DNA of 64,000 nucleotides from Streptomyces sp. NBC_01267 (lineage in GTDB: Bacteria > Actinomycetota > Actinomycetes > Streptomycetales > Streptomycetaceae), in contig NZ_CP108455.1 in the NCBI RefSeq assembly GCF_036241575.1, positions 1,936,501-2,000,500 on the forward strand, read 5' to 3'. How positions within the stretch are numbered: the stretch's first letter is position 1; each line of letters starts with the position of its first letter. The notes under the pieces are model-generated. The model worked only from the letters and a program-made list of their open reading frames with translations, was not told the origin of the DNA and searched no databases. Positions 42,963 through 51,281 of this stretch are shown piece by piece. The position numbers were made by a program, and so were the translations under genes.

Positions 42963-43679
42963 ATGACGACCGGGGTACGCCGCAGAATGGGCGTCGAAGA
43001 GCGCAGACAGCAGTTGATCGGCGTCGCACTGGAGTTGTTCAGCCACCGCTCCCCCGACGACGTCTCCATCGACGAGATCGCCGCGGCAGCGGGGATCTCC
43101 CGGCCGCTCGTCTACCACTACTTCCCCGGCAAGCAGAATCTGTACGAGGCCGCGCTGCGCCGGGCCGCCGACGAGCTGGCCGAGCGCTTCGTCGAGCCGC
43201 GCGAAGGACCGCTCGGGGCGCGGTTGCTGCGGGTGATGGAGCGGTTCTTCGACTTCGTCGACGAGCACGGGCCCGGGTTCTCGGCGCTGATGCGCGGCGG
43301 GCCCGCCGTCGGTTCCACCACCACCAACGCGATGATCGACGAGGTGCGCACCGCCGCGTACCTCCAGATCCTGTCCCACCTGGACGTCCAGGAGCCGCCG
43401 ACCAGGCTGAAGTTGGTCGTACGGTCCTGGGTCTCCCTCGCCGAGTCGACCGCGCTGATCTGGCTGGACGGGCGGGACATCCCCCGGGCCGAGCTGGAGT
43501 TGCAGTTGGTGCACGACTTCGCCGCGCTGGCCGCGGTGAGTGCGGCGTACGACGCGGAGATGGCCGACGTCGTGCGGCGGATACTGGCCGAGGAGCCCGC
43601 CGACGGGCCGCTCGGTGACCTCGTCGGGCGGCTGCTCGTGCTGGCTCCCGCGGTCCCCGCACAGCGGAGTCAGCGGTAG
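42963..43679 (+). CDS. TetR family transcriptional regulator
   Basis: The 238-aa protein has an N-terminal TetR HTH (RRQQLIGVALELFSHRSPDD, IDEIAAAAGISRPLVYHYFP, GKQNLYEAAL) and an all-helical ligand domain. TACGCT occupies -12 to -7 from the ATG, so it is probably leaderless. Its last 10 bp overlap the convergent isomerase gene. The ligand and target are unknown; the DUF3626 gene upstream, 84 bp away, is a possible partner. Confidence 0.93.
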   Translation: MTTGVRRRMGVEERRQQLIGVALELFSHRSPDDVSIDEIAAAAGISRPLVYHYFPGKQNLYEAALRRAADELAERFVEPREGPLGARLLRVMERFFDFVDEHGPGFSALMRGGPAVGSTTTNAMIDEVRTAAYLQILSHLDVQEPPTRLKLVVRSWVSLAESTALIWLDGRDIPRAELELQLVHDFAALAAVSAAYDAEMADVVRRILAEEPADGPLGDLVGRLLVLAPAVPAQRSQR

Positions 43680-44020
43680 GAGGCGTCCAGGTCGCGTGTC
43701 TCGGCGGAGATGTGCACCGTGGTGCCGCTGTCGTCGGCGGGCTTCAGGTACTGCCGTACGAGACCGGGCACCGCCTCGGTGAGCCGGGCCTTGGCCTCGT
43801 CCGTGCGACCGGCCAGCAGGGCGATGCCGACATGGACGATCGCGTCGTCCGTCCCGCCTCCGCCCACCACGAACTCCTCCGCCCTGACGAAGCGGGTCTT
43901 GCACGCGGCGATCCTGGCCTGGACCGTTTCGACGATCACCGGGTGCAGCGCGAGCGCGAAGCCCCGGCGGTCGAAGGAGTCGTCCAGGGACGCGGAGTAC
44001 TCGACGGTGATCTGCGGCAT
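43670..44020 (-). CDS. 5-carboxymethyl-2-hydroxymuconate isomerase/tautomerase-like protein
   Basis: The 116-aa protein begins MPQITVEYSASLDD, with the Pro exposed after Met removal as in the tautomerase superfamily. It continues VQARIAACKTRFVRAEEFVV and HVGIALLAGRTDEAKARLTE, matching the CHMI family of 4-hydroxyphenylacetate catabolism. No other hpa genes are here, so the physiological substrate is uncertain. It ends by overlapping the tetR gene tail to tail. Confidence 0.85.
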   Translation of the reverse strand: MPQITVEYSASLDDSFDRRGFALALHPVIVETVQARIAACKTRFVRAEEFVVGGGGTDDAIVHVGIALLAGRTDEAKARLTEAVPGLVRQYLKPADDSGTTVHISAETRDLDASYR

Positions 44021-44095
44021 GGGTCTTCTTTCCTCGTGTTTCCTCGTGCCCGAACGAATGCCCGGATGTCAGTGCCCACCTTTACGGTGGAGACC

Positions 44096-44599
44096 ATGAC
44101 CGCACAACTCACCTTCCGCAGGGCGGACCAGGACGACGCCGAAGCACTGGCCGCCATGTACGACCGGGCGGCCCACTGGATGCGGGAGAACGGCATCGAC
44201 CAGTGGCGGCCCGGCGAGAAGGACACCGAGCACTTCCTGCAGCGCATGAAGGAGGGGGAAGTGTGGCTCGCGGAGGCGGACGGGCACCGCGTGGGCGCGT
44301 ACGAGCTGTGGTGGGACGACGAGGAGGCCTGGGGGGTGCAGCCGCCGGTCGCCGGTTATGTGCACCGGTTGATGGTCGACCGCAGATACGCGCCGGCGGG
44401 CACCGGCCGCATCCTCCTCGCCCACGCCGAGCAGCGGATATCCGCTGCCGGGCGCGAGCGGGGAAGGCTGGACTGCGCTCCCTGGCTGTGCGGGTACTAC
44501 GCGGGCGCGGGGTACCGGGCCGTGGGCGAGCTCCCCGACAAGAAGGCGCGGGACGGGCGGATCTACTCCGTGACCCTGCTGGAGAGGGTCCTGGGCTGA
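44096..44599 (+). CDS. GNAT family N-acetyltransferase
   Basis: The 167-aa protein has GNAT motifs: TFRRADQDDAEALAAMYDRA, the acyl-CoA binding HRLMVDRRYAPAGTGRILLA (with the loop degenerate, AGTGRIL), and LDCAPWLCGYYAGAGYRAVG. GGTGGAGACC precedes the ATG at 44096; an in-frame ATG at 44066 would add a tail. The substrate is unknown. It is followed by 375 bp without a gene that contains maltose-type operator motifs. Confidence 0.88.
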   Translation: MTAQLTFRRADQDDAEALAAMYDRAAHWMRENGIDQWRPGEKDTEHFLQRMKEGEVWLAEADGHRVGAYELWWDDEEAWGVQPPVAGYVHRLMVDRRYAPAGTGRILLAHAEQRISAAGRERGRLDCAPWLCGYYAGAGYRAVGELPDKKARDGRIYSVTLLERVLG

Positions 44600-44641
44600 C
44601 CCCGGCCACCGGCTGCGGGCACCCGGGAGGGTTCCTGAATG

Positions 44642-44850
44642 TTCTTGCTGCAAGAATGAAAGATTCGGCGCGCCCCAGGCCGTTACAAGCCACCCGCTCC
44701 CGGTCCACCCCTGCACAGGACAGGATCGGATCCTCACCGGATCCCTCACATCACGTACGCCGGTGGCTTGTCGGCGCACGCCCACCGCTTCCCGCGCTTC
44801 GCAAGACCTGCCGCAAAAGATTGCAGCAGTGTTACCTGTCACGCTAGATT
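44642..44850 (+). promoter_or_regulatory. Orphan MalR-like operators and a promoter-like sequence
   Basis: TTCTTGCTGCAAGAA (44642-44656) is a perfect palindrome. Its 11-bp core CTTGCTGCAAG is the exact reverse complement of CTTGCAGCAAG in the aml promoter (60824-60834). Further right are CTTCGCAAG (44797-44805) and TTGCAG (44821-44826), the latter followed after 18 bp by TAGATT (44845-44850), a plus-strand promoter shape. No protein gene follows on that strand; the next element is the hairpin at 44863. The remainder of the 375-bp gap shows nothing coding. Confidence 0.6.
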
Positions 44851-44862
44851 CGGATACACAGA

Positions 44863-44919
44863 GAGACCCCCGGGGCCATCTCCCCGCCGGCCCAACTCAG
44901 GGCAGGCCCCAGGGGTCTC
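44863..44919. terminator. Terminator hairpin downstream of the malEFG-agl-lacI operon
   Basis: GAGACCCCCGGGGCC (44863-44877) pairs with GGCCCCAGGGGTCTC (44905-44919), with one mismatch and a 27-nt loop. It lies 55 bp past the end of the LacI gene on the minus strand. It would also end any plus-strand transcript starting near 44857. Confidence 0.8.
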
Positions 44920-44974
44920 CTTCTGCCGGGAGCGCCGGAAGTGCCGGGCTCGCCGGGCACGCCCGCAGCACCGG

Positions 44975-45997
44975 TCAACCGGTCCGGCGGGCCGTGGACC
45001 CCCGTACCACCAGCTCGGGCTGGAAGACGAACTCCGTGCGCTGGACCGGGTTCCCGCCGATCTCCTCCAGGAGCGCGCCCACCGCCGCCGCGGCCATCGC
45101 CTGGACCGGCTGGCGGACCGTCGTCAGGGGCGGGTTGGTGAAGGCGATCAGCTGCGAGTCGTCGAAGCCGACCACCGAGATGTCGTCGGGGACGTCGAGA
45201 CCCCGCTCACGGGCGGCCCGGACGACACCCAGGGCCATCAGGTCGCTGCCGCAGACCACGGCCGTGCAGCCCTGGTCGAACAGCGCGCCGGCCGCGACCT
45301 GGCCGCCCTCCACGCTGAACAGGGTGTGCTGGACCAGGACTTCGGCCTCCTGCCGGGACCGGCCGAGGTGGGCCACCACCGCGTCGAGGAAGCCCTCCCG
45401 CTTGCGGCGCGACGGCACGTAGCGGAGCGGGCCGACCGCCAGCCCGATCCGGCGGTGGCCGAGGTCCGCGAGGTGGCGCACCGCCATGTGGGCCGCCGCG
45501 TGGTCGTCGGGCGAGACGAAGGGGGCGCTGATGTGCTCGTTGTAGCCGTTGATCAGGACGAACGGCACCCCGCGCTCCGCCAGTCCGGCGTACCGCGCGG
45601 GGTCCGACGAGGTGTCGGCGTGCAGCCCGGAGAGGAAGACGATGCCGCCCACCCCACGCTCCACCAGCTGCCCGACCAGTTCGTCCTCGGTGGCGCCGCC
45701 CGGGATCTGCGTACAGAGGACCGGGGTGTAGCCGTGCCCCGCGAGGACCTGCTCCACGGCCTGGGCGAAGGCCGGGAAGATCGGGTTGGTGAGCTCGGGG
45801 GTCACCAGCCCGATCAGGCCCGCACTGCGCTGCCGCAGCCGCACCGGGCGCTCGTACCCGAGGACGTCGAGCGCCGCGAGCACCCGCTGACGCGTGGTGT
45901 CCGCGACGCCCGGCTTGCCGTTGAGCACCCGGCTGACCGTGGCCTCGCTCACGGCGGCCTGCGCGGCGATGTGCGCGAGCCGGGGGGCTGCCGTCAC
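44975..45997 (-). CDS. LacI family regulator, MalR paralogue (last gene of the mal operon)
   Basis: The 340-aa protein has a LacI HTH (RLAHIAAQAAVSEATVSRVL, NGKPGV) and a periplasmic-binding-type effector domain (GLVTPELTNPIFPAFAQAVE, ISVVGFDDSQLIAFTNPPLT). It is very similar to the second LacI at 52.9 kb: both have HTH then DVLGYERPVRLRQRSAGL, followed by diverged effector residues. Its GTG start at 45997 overlaps the alpha-glucosidase stop (GTGA), so it is co-translated with the mal operon. Inferred role: feedback control of maltodextrin genes. The recognition helix is nearly identical between the two regulators, so they should share operators. Confidence 0.92.
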   Translation of the reverse strand: MTAAPRLAHIAAQAAVSEATVSRVLNGKPGVADTTRQRVLAALDVLGYERPVRLRQRSAGLIGLVTPELTNPIFPAFAQAVEQVLAGHGYTPVLCTQIPGGATEDELVGQLVERGVGGIVFLSGLHADTSSDPARYAGLAERGVPFVLINGYNEHISAPFVSPDDHAAAHMAVRHLADLGHRRIGLAVGPLRYVPSRRKREGFLDAVVAHLGRSRQEAEVLVQHTLFSVEGGQVAAGALFDQGCTAVVCGSDLMALGVVRAARERGLDVPDDISVVGFDDSQLIAFTNPPLTTVRQPVQAMAAAAVGALLEEIGGNPVQRTEFVFQPELVVRGSTARRTG

Positions 45998-47643
45998 ACC
46001 GCCCACCAGAGGGTGCTGTCCGCGGGCAGCTCGAACTCGTCCCCCTCGACGGTCGTCGCGGTGCTGGCGAGCAGCAGCCGTCCGGGCACCGGGAGGCGTA
46101 CGGGGGCGGCCGTGGTGTTGACCGTGCAGAGGAAGCCGGGGCGGGCGAAGGCCAGTACGCCCTCGGGGGTGCCGGGCTGCCAGTCGACCGAGTCGCCCGC
46201 GCCGAGGCCCGGGTGTTCCCGGCGCAGTGCCAGCGCGCTGCGGTACAGCTCCAGGGTGGACCCGGGGTCGCCGGTCTGCGCCTCGACGCTCAGCCCGGCC
46301 CAGCTCTGCGGCTGCGGGAGCCAGCTGCCGCCGCTGCCGAAGCCGTACGAGGGCCCGTCGGTGGTCCACGGGAGCGGGACGCGGCAGCCGTCGCGGAAGC
46401 CGTCCTGTCCGGCGGCGCGGAAGAACGACGGGTCCTGGCGCACCTCGTCCGGCAGGTCGGTGACGTCGGGCAGGCCGAGCTCCTCGCCCTGGTACACGTA
46501 CGCGGAGCCGGGCAGCGCCAGCATCAGCAGCGTGGCCGCGCGGGCGCGCCGCAGGCCGAGCTCGCGGTCGCCCGCGGTGCGGATCTGGGTGCCGCCGGGC
46601 GGGTTGGCGAAGCGGGTCGCGTGCCGGGTGACGTCGTGGTTGGAGAGCACCCAGGTGGCGGGCGCGCCCACCGGGAGCATCGCGGCCAGCGAGGCGTCGA
46701 TGACCGCGCGCAGCTCGGCGGCGTCCCAGTGGGTGCCCAGGTACTGGAAGTTGAAGGCCTGGTGCAGCTCGTCGGGGCGCACGTAGTGGGCGGTGCGTTC
46801 CACGGTCGGGGTCCAGGCCTCGGCGACGGCTATCCGCTCGCCCGGATACTCGTCGAGGATCTTGCGCCAGGAGCGGTAGATCTCGTGGACGCCGTCCTGG
46901 TCGAAGAAGGGCATGACGTCGTTGCCGAGCAGCTTCAGCTGCTCGTTGCCGCCGATGTCGGGCAGCCCCTCCGCCTTGACGAGACCGTGCGCGACGTCGA
47001 CCCGGAAGCCGTCGACGCCCATGTCGAGCCAGAACCGCAGGATCGAGCGGAACTCGTCGGCGACGGCCGGGTGCTCCCAGTTGAGGTCGGGCTGTTCGGG
47101 GGCGAAGAGGTGGAGGTACCAGGCGCCGTCGGCCACCCGGGTCCAGGCGGGGCCGCCGAAGATGGACTCCCAGTCGTTGGGCGGGAGTTCACCGTTCTCG
47201 CCCTTGCCCGGACGGAAGTGGTACCGGTCGCGCAGCGGGGAGGCCGGGCCGTCGTCGATGGCCCGCTTGAACCATGCGTACTGGTCCGACGAGTGGTTGG
47301 GCACCACGTCCACGATGATCCGCAGGCCCAGGTCGTGGGCGTCGCGGATCATCGCGTCGGCGTCGAGGAGCGTGCCGAACATCGGGTCGATGGCACGGTA
47401 GTCGGCGACGTCGTACCCGGCGTCGGCCTGCGGCGACGCGTAGAACGGCGAGAGCCAGACGGCGTCGACGCCGAGGTCACGCAGGTACGGGAGCCGGTCG
47501 CGTACGCCTTCGAGGTCGCCCATGCCGTCGCCGTTGCTGTCGGCGAAGCTGCGCGGATAGACCTGGTAGATCACCGCGTCCCGCCACCAGCCGGTGGGGG
47601 TGCCGGTCGTCGGGGCGGTGGGGGCGGCGAAGTGCTGAGTCAT
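45994..47643 (-). CDS. GH13 alpha-glucosidase (AglA-like), copy 1
   Basis: The 549-aa cytosolic enzyme has GH13 motifs: DVVPNHSSD, GFRVDVAHG (nucleophile D216), VAEAWTP (acid/base E275) and LSNHD (D337). There is no signal peptide. It begins GWWRDAVIYQVYPRSFADSN, as in oligo-1,6-/alpha-glucosidases. It would split imported maltose and maltodextrins to glucose. It is the fourth gene of the malEFG operon, 48 bp after malG, as with S. coelicolor aglA (SCO2228, from memory). A diverged paralogue lies at 51.3 kb. Confidence 0.94.
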   Translation of the reverse strand: MTQHFAAPTAPTTGTPTGWWRDAVIYQVYPRSFADSNGDGMGDLEGVRDRLPYLRDLGVDAVWLSPFYASPQADAGYDVADYRAIDPMFGTLLDADAMIRDAHDLGLRIIVDVVPNHSSDQYAWFKRAIDDGPASPLRDRYHFRPGKGENGELPPNDWESIFGGPAWTRVADGAWYLHLFAPEQPDLNWEHPAVADEFRSILRFWLDMGVDGFRVDVAHGLVKAEGLPDIGGNEQLKLLGNDVMPFFDQDGVHEIYRSWRKILDEYPGERIAVAEAWTPTVERTAHYVRPDELHQAFNFQYLGTHWDAAELRAVIDASLAAMLPVGAPATWVLSNHDVTRHATRFANPPGGTQIRTAGDRELGLRRARAATLLMLALPGSAYVYQGEELGLPDVTDLPDEVRQDPSFFRAAGQDGFRDGCRVPLPWTTDGPSYGFGSGGSWLPQPQSWAGLSVEAQTGDPGSTLELYRSALALRREHPGLGAGDSVDWQPGTPEGVLAFARPGFLCTVNTTAAPVRLPVPGRLLLASTATTVEGDEFELPADSTLWWAV

Positions 47644-47691
47644 GGCTTCCCTGGAAGATGTGGGGTCGGGTGTACGGAAGAAGGTGCGGGC

Positions 47692-48597
47692 TCAGCCCTT
47701 GGTTCCGCCCGCCGTCAGGCCGGTGACCAGGTGCTTCTGCACCAGGTAGAAGATGGCGGAGACGGGGATGGCGATGAGGACGGCGGTGGCCGCCATGTAG
47801 TTCCACTGGGCGTCGTGTTCGCTGACGAAGCTGGAGAGGCCCACCGCGAGGGTGTACTTGCTGTCGTCGAGCATGAAGGTGGAGGCGAAGGCCACCTCGC
47901 CCCAGGCGGTCAGGCAGGTGTAGAAGGCGGCCACCGCGAGACCGGGCCTGGCGAGCGGCAGGATGAGCCGCCAGAAGGTACCGAAGGGGCTGAGCCCGTC
48001 GACCCGGCCGGCCTCGTCGATCTCGAAGGGGATGGTGTCGAAGTACCCCTTGAGCATCCAGGCGCAGTACGGCACGGCGGTGGAGCAGTACACCAGGATC
48101 AGGGCGCCGAAGGTGTCGATGAGGCCGAGGTCCGCGAGGATCACGTACATCGGCACCATCAGGACGGCGACCGGGAACATCTGGGTGACCAGCAGGATCC
48201 ACATGAGCTTCTTGTGGCCGGGGAAGCGCATCCGGGAGACCGCGTAGCCGGTGGTCGCGGCCATGAAGACGCCGATGAGGCAGGTCGACACGGCGATCAG
48301 CGCGGTGTTGCCGAGCCAGGTGAAGAAGCCCGTGTGCTCCATGACGAACGAGTAGTTGGAGAACGACACCTTGGACCAGATGCGGCCCGGGTGCAGGTAG
48401 TCGCTCTTGTCCGGGCCGAGCGAGAGGAAGACCAGCCAGAGGATCGGGAAGAGCGCGATCAGGCTGGCGATGCTCAGGGCGGTGTGCGACAGCACGGTGG
48501 CGCGGCGGGAAGGCCGGTCGCGGCGGACCGTGCGGTTGGGGCGTGCGGGCGCCGGTGGCTGCTGCGCCGCCGGGGTCTCTGTGGTGAGGGTCGTCAT
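47692..48597 (-). CDS. malG: Maltodextrin ABC transporter permease MalG
   Basis: The 301-aa inner-membrane protein has about six TM helices (LSIASLIALFPILWLVFLSL; MWILLVTQMFPVAVLMVPMY). The binding-protein-dependent EAA loop is IDEAGRVDGLSPFGTFWRLI, ending LPLARPG, where the shared ATPase docks. No ATPase gene lies in the operon; in Streptomyces the multi-task MsiK, encoded elsewhere, usually energises such systems. It is 54 bp after malF. Confidence 0.95.
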   Translation of the reverse strand: MTTLTTETPAAQQPPAPARPNRTVRRDRPSRRATVLSHTALSIASLIALFPILWLVFLSLGPDKSDYLHPGRIWSKVSFSNYSFVMEHTGFFTWLGNTALIAVSTCLIGVFMAATTGYAVSRMRFPGHKKLMWILLVTQMFPVAVLMVPMYVILADLGLIDTFGALILVYCSTAVPYCAWMLKGYFDTIPFEIDEAGRVDGLSPFGTFWRLILPLARPGLAVAAFYTCLTAWGEVAFASTFMLDDSKYTLAVGLSSFVSEHDAQWNYMAATAVLIAIPVSAIFYLVQKHLVTGLTAGGTKG

Positions 48598-48651
48598 CGG
48601 ATTCCTGCCTTCTGTTCCGTCTTCGGGTCCGTCTTCCTGATCGGGGGGCGG

Positions 48652-49632
48652 TCAGCCGTTGGCCTTCTCGTTGCGGGCCAGCCAGCGGCGGTAGAAGGAG
48701 GTGAAGACGATCAGGACGGACAGCAGCAGTACGCCGTACGCGGCGGACTGGGCGTAGTCCCTGGGCTGCTGGCCGAAGCCGAGGCGGTAGGCCCAGGTGA
48801 CGAGGATCTGGGCGTCCGGAGCGCCGTTGCCGAACAGCAGGAAGATGATGGCGAACTGGTTGAACGTCCAGATGATGCCGAGCAGGACGACGGTGGAGCT
48901 GACCGAACGCAGCCCGGGGAGCGTGACGTTGAGGAAGCGCTGCCAGGGGCTCGCACCGTCCATCTCGGCCGCCTCGTAGAGGTCCGCGGAGATCGACTGG
49001 AGTCCGCCGAGCAGCGAGACCATCATGAAGGGCACCCCGCACCAGGTGTTGACGACGATCGCGGCGAGCTGCTGGAAGTGCGGTTCCTCCAGCCAGGCGG
49101 GCTGGGGCAGATGCAGGCTGCCGAGCACCGAGTTCACGATGCCGGAGTCGCCGAGCATGATCCGCCAGGAGAAGACCGTGACGAAGGTCGGGACGGCCCA
49201 GGGCAGGATCAGCATCATCCGGTAGAAGGTGCGCCCGCGCAGTTTCTGGTTGAGCAGCAGGGCCAGGCCGAGGCCGATGACGTAGTGCAGGGTCACACAG
49301 GCCGCGGTCCAGACGACGGTCCAGAGGAAGTGCGACCAGAAGCGGTCCCAGGCCGTCGGGCCCCAGAGGATGTCCGCGTAGTTGTGCAGACCGATGAACT
49401 TGTAGGTGGCGTCGATGTGGTTGACGCCGATAGTGCGGGCCGAGTTGAGGCTGTTCGCGTCGGTGAGGGTGAGGTACAGACCCTGGACGAGCGGGTACCC
49501 GACGAGGACACCGAGGACGACGACCACCGGGGCGGCCATCGCGTAGGCGTACCAGTGCTTCTGCCAGGAGCTCTTGAAGCGCTGCGCCGGCCCTCGACGC
49601 TCGGGGCCCGCGCCTTCGACGGCAACGGTCAT
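48652..49632 (-). CDS. malF: Maltodextrin ABC transporter permease MalF
   Basis: The 326-aa permease has six predicted TM helices and the EAA loop DLYEAAEMDGASPWQRFLNV, ending TLPGLRS. Its N-terminus is basic and cytosolic, then YAMAAPVVVVLGVLVGYPLV. It is shorter than enteric MalF and lacks the large periplasmic loop, as is usual in Gram-positives. It lies between malE and malG; a strong hairpin (49677-49715) in the malE-malF gap may reduce its expression relative to malE. Confidence 0.95.
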   Translation of the reverse strand: MTVAVEGAGPERRGPAQRFKSSWQKHWYAYAMAAPVVVVLGVLVGYPLVQGLYLTLTDANSLNSARTIGVNHIDATYKFIGLHNYADILWGPTAWDRFWSHFLWTVVWTAACVTLHYVIGLGLALLLNQKLRGRTFYRMMLILPWAVPTFVTVFSWRIMLGDSGIVNSVLGSLHLPQPAWLEEPHFQQLAAIVVNTWCGVPFMMVSLLGGLQSISADLYEAAEMDGASPWQRFLNVTLPGLRSVSSTVVLLGIIWTFNQFAIIFLLFGNGAPDAQILVTWAYRLGFGQQPRDYAQSAAYGVLLLSVLIVFTSFYRRWLARNEKANG

Positions 49633-49676
49633 CTTGACACCTTTTCGGGGGGAGTTCGGCGGGGCGGCGACGCGTG

Positions 49677-49715
49677 CGGCTGCCGGACCCGCGTGGTGTG
49701 CGGGTCCGGCAGCCG
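49677..49715 (-). terminator. Intercistronic hairpin between malE and malF
   Basis: CGGCTGCCGGACCCGC (49677-49692) pairs perfectly with GCGGGTCCGGCAGCCG (49700-49715) around a 7-nt loop, 5 bp past the malE stop. Such attenuating or stabilising hairpins after binding-protein genes let malE mRNA exceed permease mRNA. Confidence 0.88.
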
Positions 49716-49720
49716 GTGGA

Positions 49721-50992
49721 TCACTTACTGAAGTCGGGAACCAGCTTGGCCATGGCCTCGGTCAGGGACTTGACGCCGTCCTGCAGCGACTCCTTGCCGC
49801 TGGCGACCTTGGGCAGTTCGGTGTCCATCGGACCCCAGAGCGAGCTGTACTCGGGCAGTTCGGGGCGCGGCTGCGAGGCGCTCAGCACCTTCTGGAAGCC
49901 GGCGATGCCCGGGTCGGCGGTGACCTTCGCGGTGTACGCGTCCGTGCGGGTCGGCAGGGTGGAGTTCTTCAGCGCGACCGTCTCCTGGCTCTTCGCCGAG
50001 GTCATGAAGTTCAGGAACTTCAGCGACGCGTCCTGGTGGGCCTTGTCGGAACCGGCGTAGACGGCGAGGTTGTGACCGCCGGTCGGTGCGCCCGCCTTGC
50101 CGGTGGAACCGGCCGGGACGGTGGCGATGCCGAGGTTGTTCTTGTCCGCGAAGGCCGAACCCTTGTAGAAGTTCGTGATCTCCCAGGGACCCTGGATGAT
50201 CGACGCGACCTTGCCGTTGACAAAGGCGTCCTGCTGGTGGGCGTAGGCGTCGGCGGTGATGTCGGGCTTGTGCAGACCCGGACCGTCGAAGAGGCCCTTC
50301 CAGGTCTCCAGGCCCTTGACCGCCGGGGCGCCGGCGATGGTGAGCTTCTTCCCGGCGACGTCGACGGTGTCGGTGCCCTCGCCGTAGAGGAAGGGCTGCG
50401 CGTAGTAGCCGGCGGTGCTGGCCCAGTAACCGTCCACCTTGTCCTTGGACTTGACGGCTGCGGCGTCCTTCTTCAGCTCGTCCCAGGTGGTCGGGGCCTT
50501 GGTGATGCCGGCCTTGGCGAAGAGCGCCTTGTTGTAGACGAAGGCGAGGGTGTCCGTGACCAGCGGGACACCGTAGGTCTTGCCGTCGAACTGCGCCTGC
50601 TTCAGCAGGTTGGGCTGGAACTTCGCCTGGTCCTTGAGGGCTTCGGTGCCGTCCAGCGGGAGGAAGTAGCCCTTCTTCGCGAAGGCGGGGGTCCAGCCGA
50701 CCTCGGAGCGCAGCACGTCCGGGGCACCCTTCGCACCGGCGGCCGTGTCGAACTTGTTCTGCGCCTGGTCGAAGGGCACGTTGACGTACTTGACCTTGAT
50801 GCCCGTGTTCGCCTTTTCGAACTCCTTGACCAGGGCCTGGTAGGTGGCGGCCTCGTTCGTGGCGTTCGAGGTGTCCCACCAGGTGATGGTGGTGGGACCG
50901 TCCGCCTTGCCGCTGCCGCTGTCGCCGCCGCAAGCCGTCGCCGCGAGCGCCAGGGTCGCAACCAGAGCGGTGGCCGCTATGCCACGTCGCAT
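49721..50992 (-). CDS. malE: Maltodextrin-binding lipoprotein MalE
   Basis: The 423-aa solute-binding protein starts MRRGIAATALVATLALAATA followed by CGGDSGSG, a lipoprotein signal with the lipidated Cys at residue 21. The mature part matches SBP family 1 (TITWWDTSNATNEAATYQAL, FVYNKALFAKAGI, IIQGPWEITNFYKG). It captures maltose and maltodextrins at the cell surface for MalFG. It is the first gene of the operon, divergent from the second alpha-glucosidase across 289 bp rich in MalR-like half-sites. Confidence 0.96.
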   Translation of the reverse strand: MRRGIAATALVATLALAATACGGDSGSGKADGPTTITWWDTSNATNEAATYQALVKEFEKANTGIKVKYVNVPFDQAQNKFDTAAGAKGAPDVLRSEVGWTPAFAKKGYFLPLDGTEALKDQAKFQPNLLKQAQFDGKTYGVPLVTDTLAFVYNKALFAKAGITKAPTTWDELKKDAAAVKSKDKVDGYWASTAGYYAQPFLYGEGTDTVDVAGKKLTIAGAPAVKGLETWKGLFDGPGLHKPDITADAYAHQQDAFVNGKVASIIQGPWEITNFYKGSAFADKNNLGIATVPAGSTGKAGAPTGGHNLAVYAGSDKAHQDASLKFLNFMTSAKSQETVALKNSTLPTRTDAYTAKVTADPGIAGFQKVLSASQPRPELPEYSSLWGPMDTELPKVASGKESLQDGVKSLTEAMAKLVPDFSK

Positions 50993-51055
50993 GTGAACTC
51001 CTTCAACGGGTGCCGCTCCATCACGGCTCCGGGTCGTCGAGGAACGTAACAAGGA

Positions 51056-51262
51056 TGCAAGAAGTCCGAAAGACCTTGCGTAGATTTTCTGCAAGAACCA
51101 GGCTTCGTTACCTCAGCGTGTCCGCAAGGTTGCCATTGCGACCCTTGTCAAACGGCTTGTTGGGGCACTTCCAGCCTTCCGGCAACCCCCCGAACACCAC
51201 CGCAAGCTCTTGCAAGGCTGTTACTTTCGGAGTCCACGAGCGTTGTTCCCGTACGTTGCAAG
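51056..51262. promoter_or_regulatory. Cluster of MalR-like half-sites in the malE/aglA divergent promoter
   Basis: TTGCR/YGCAA half-sites are repeated: TGCAAG (51056), CTTGCG (51075), CTGCAAG (51089), CGCAAG (51123 and 51201), CTTGCAAG (51209) and TTGCAAG (51256-51262). In S. coelicolor and S. lividans MalR/Reg1 recognises CTTGCAG-type repeats before mal and amylase genes. The density in this 289-bp gap indicates repression of both directions, released by maltodextrin. Confidence 0.75.
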
Positions 51263-51281
51263 TCTTCCGAAAGGGACCCTC

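Noticed and set aside
46213..49731. 1172-aa plus-strand frame across the mal genes
   Set aside because: Antisense of alpha-glucosidase, malG and malF, with shadow composition and no recognisable motif.
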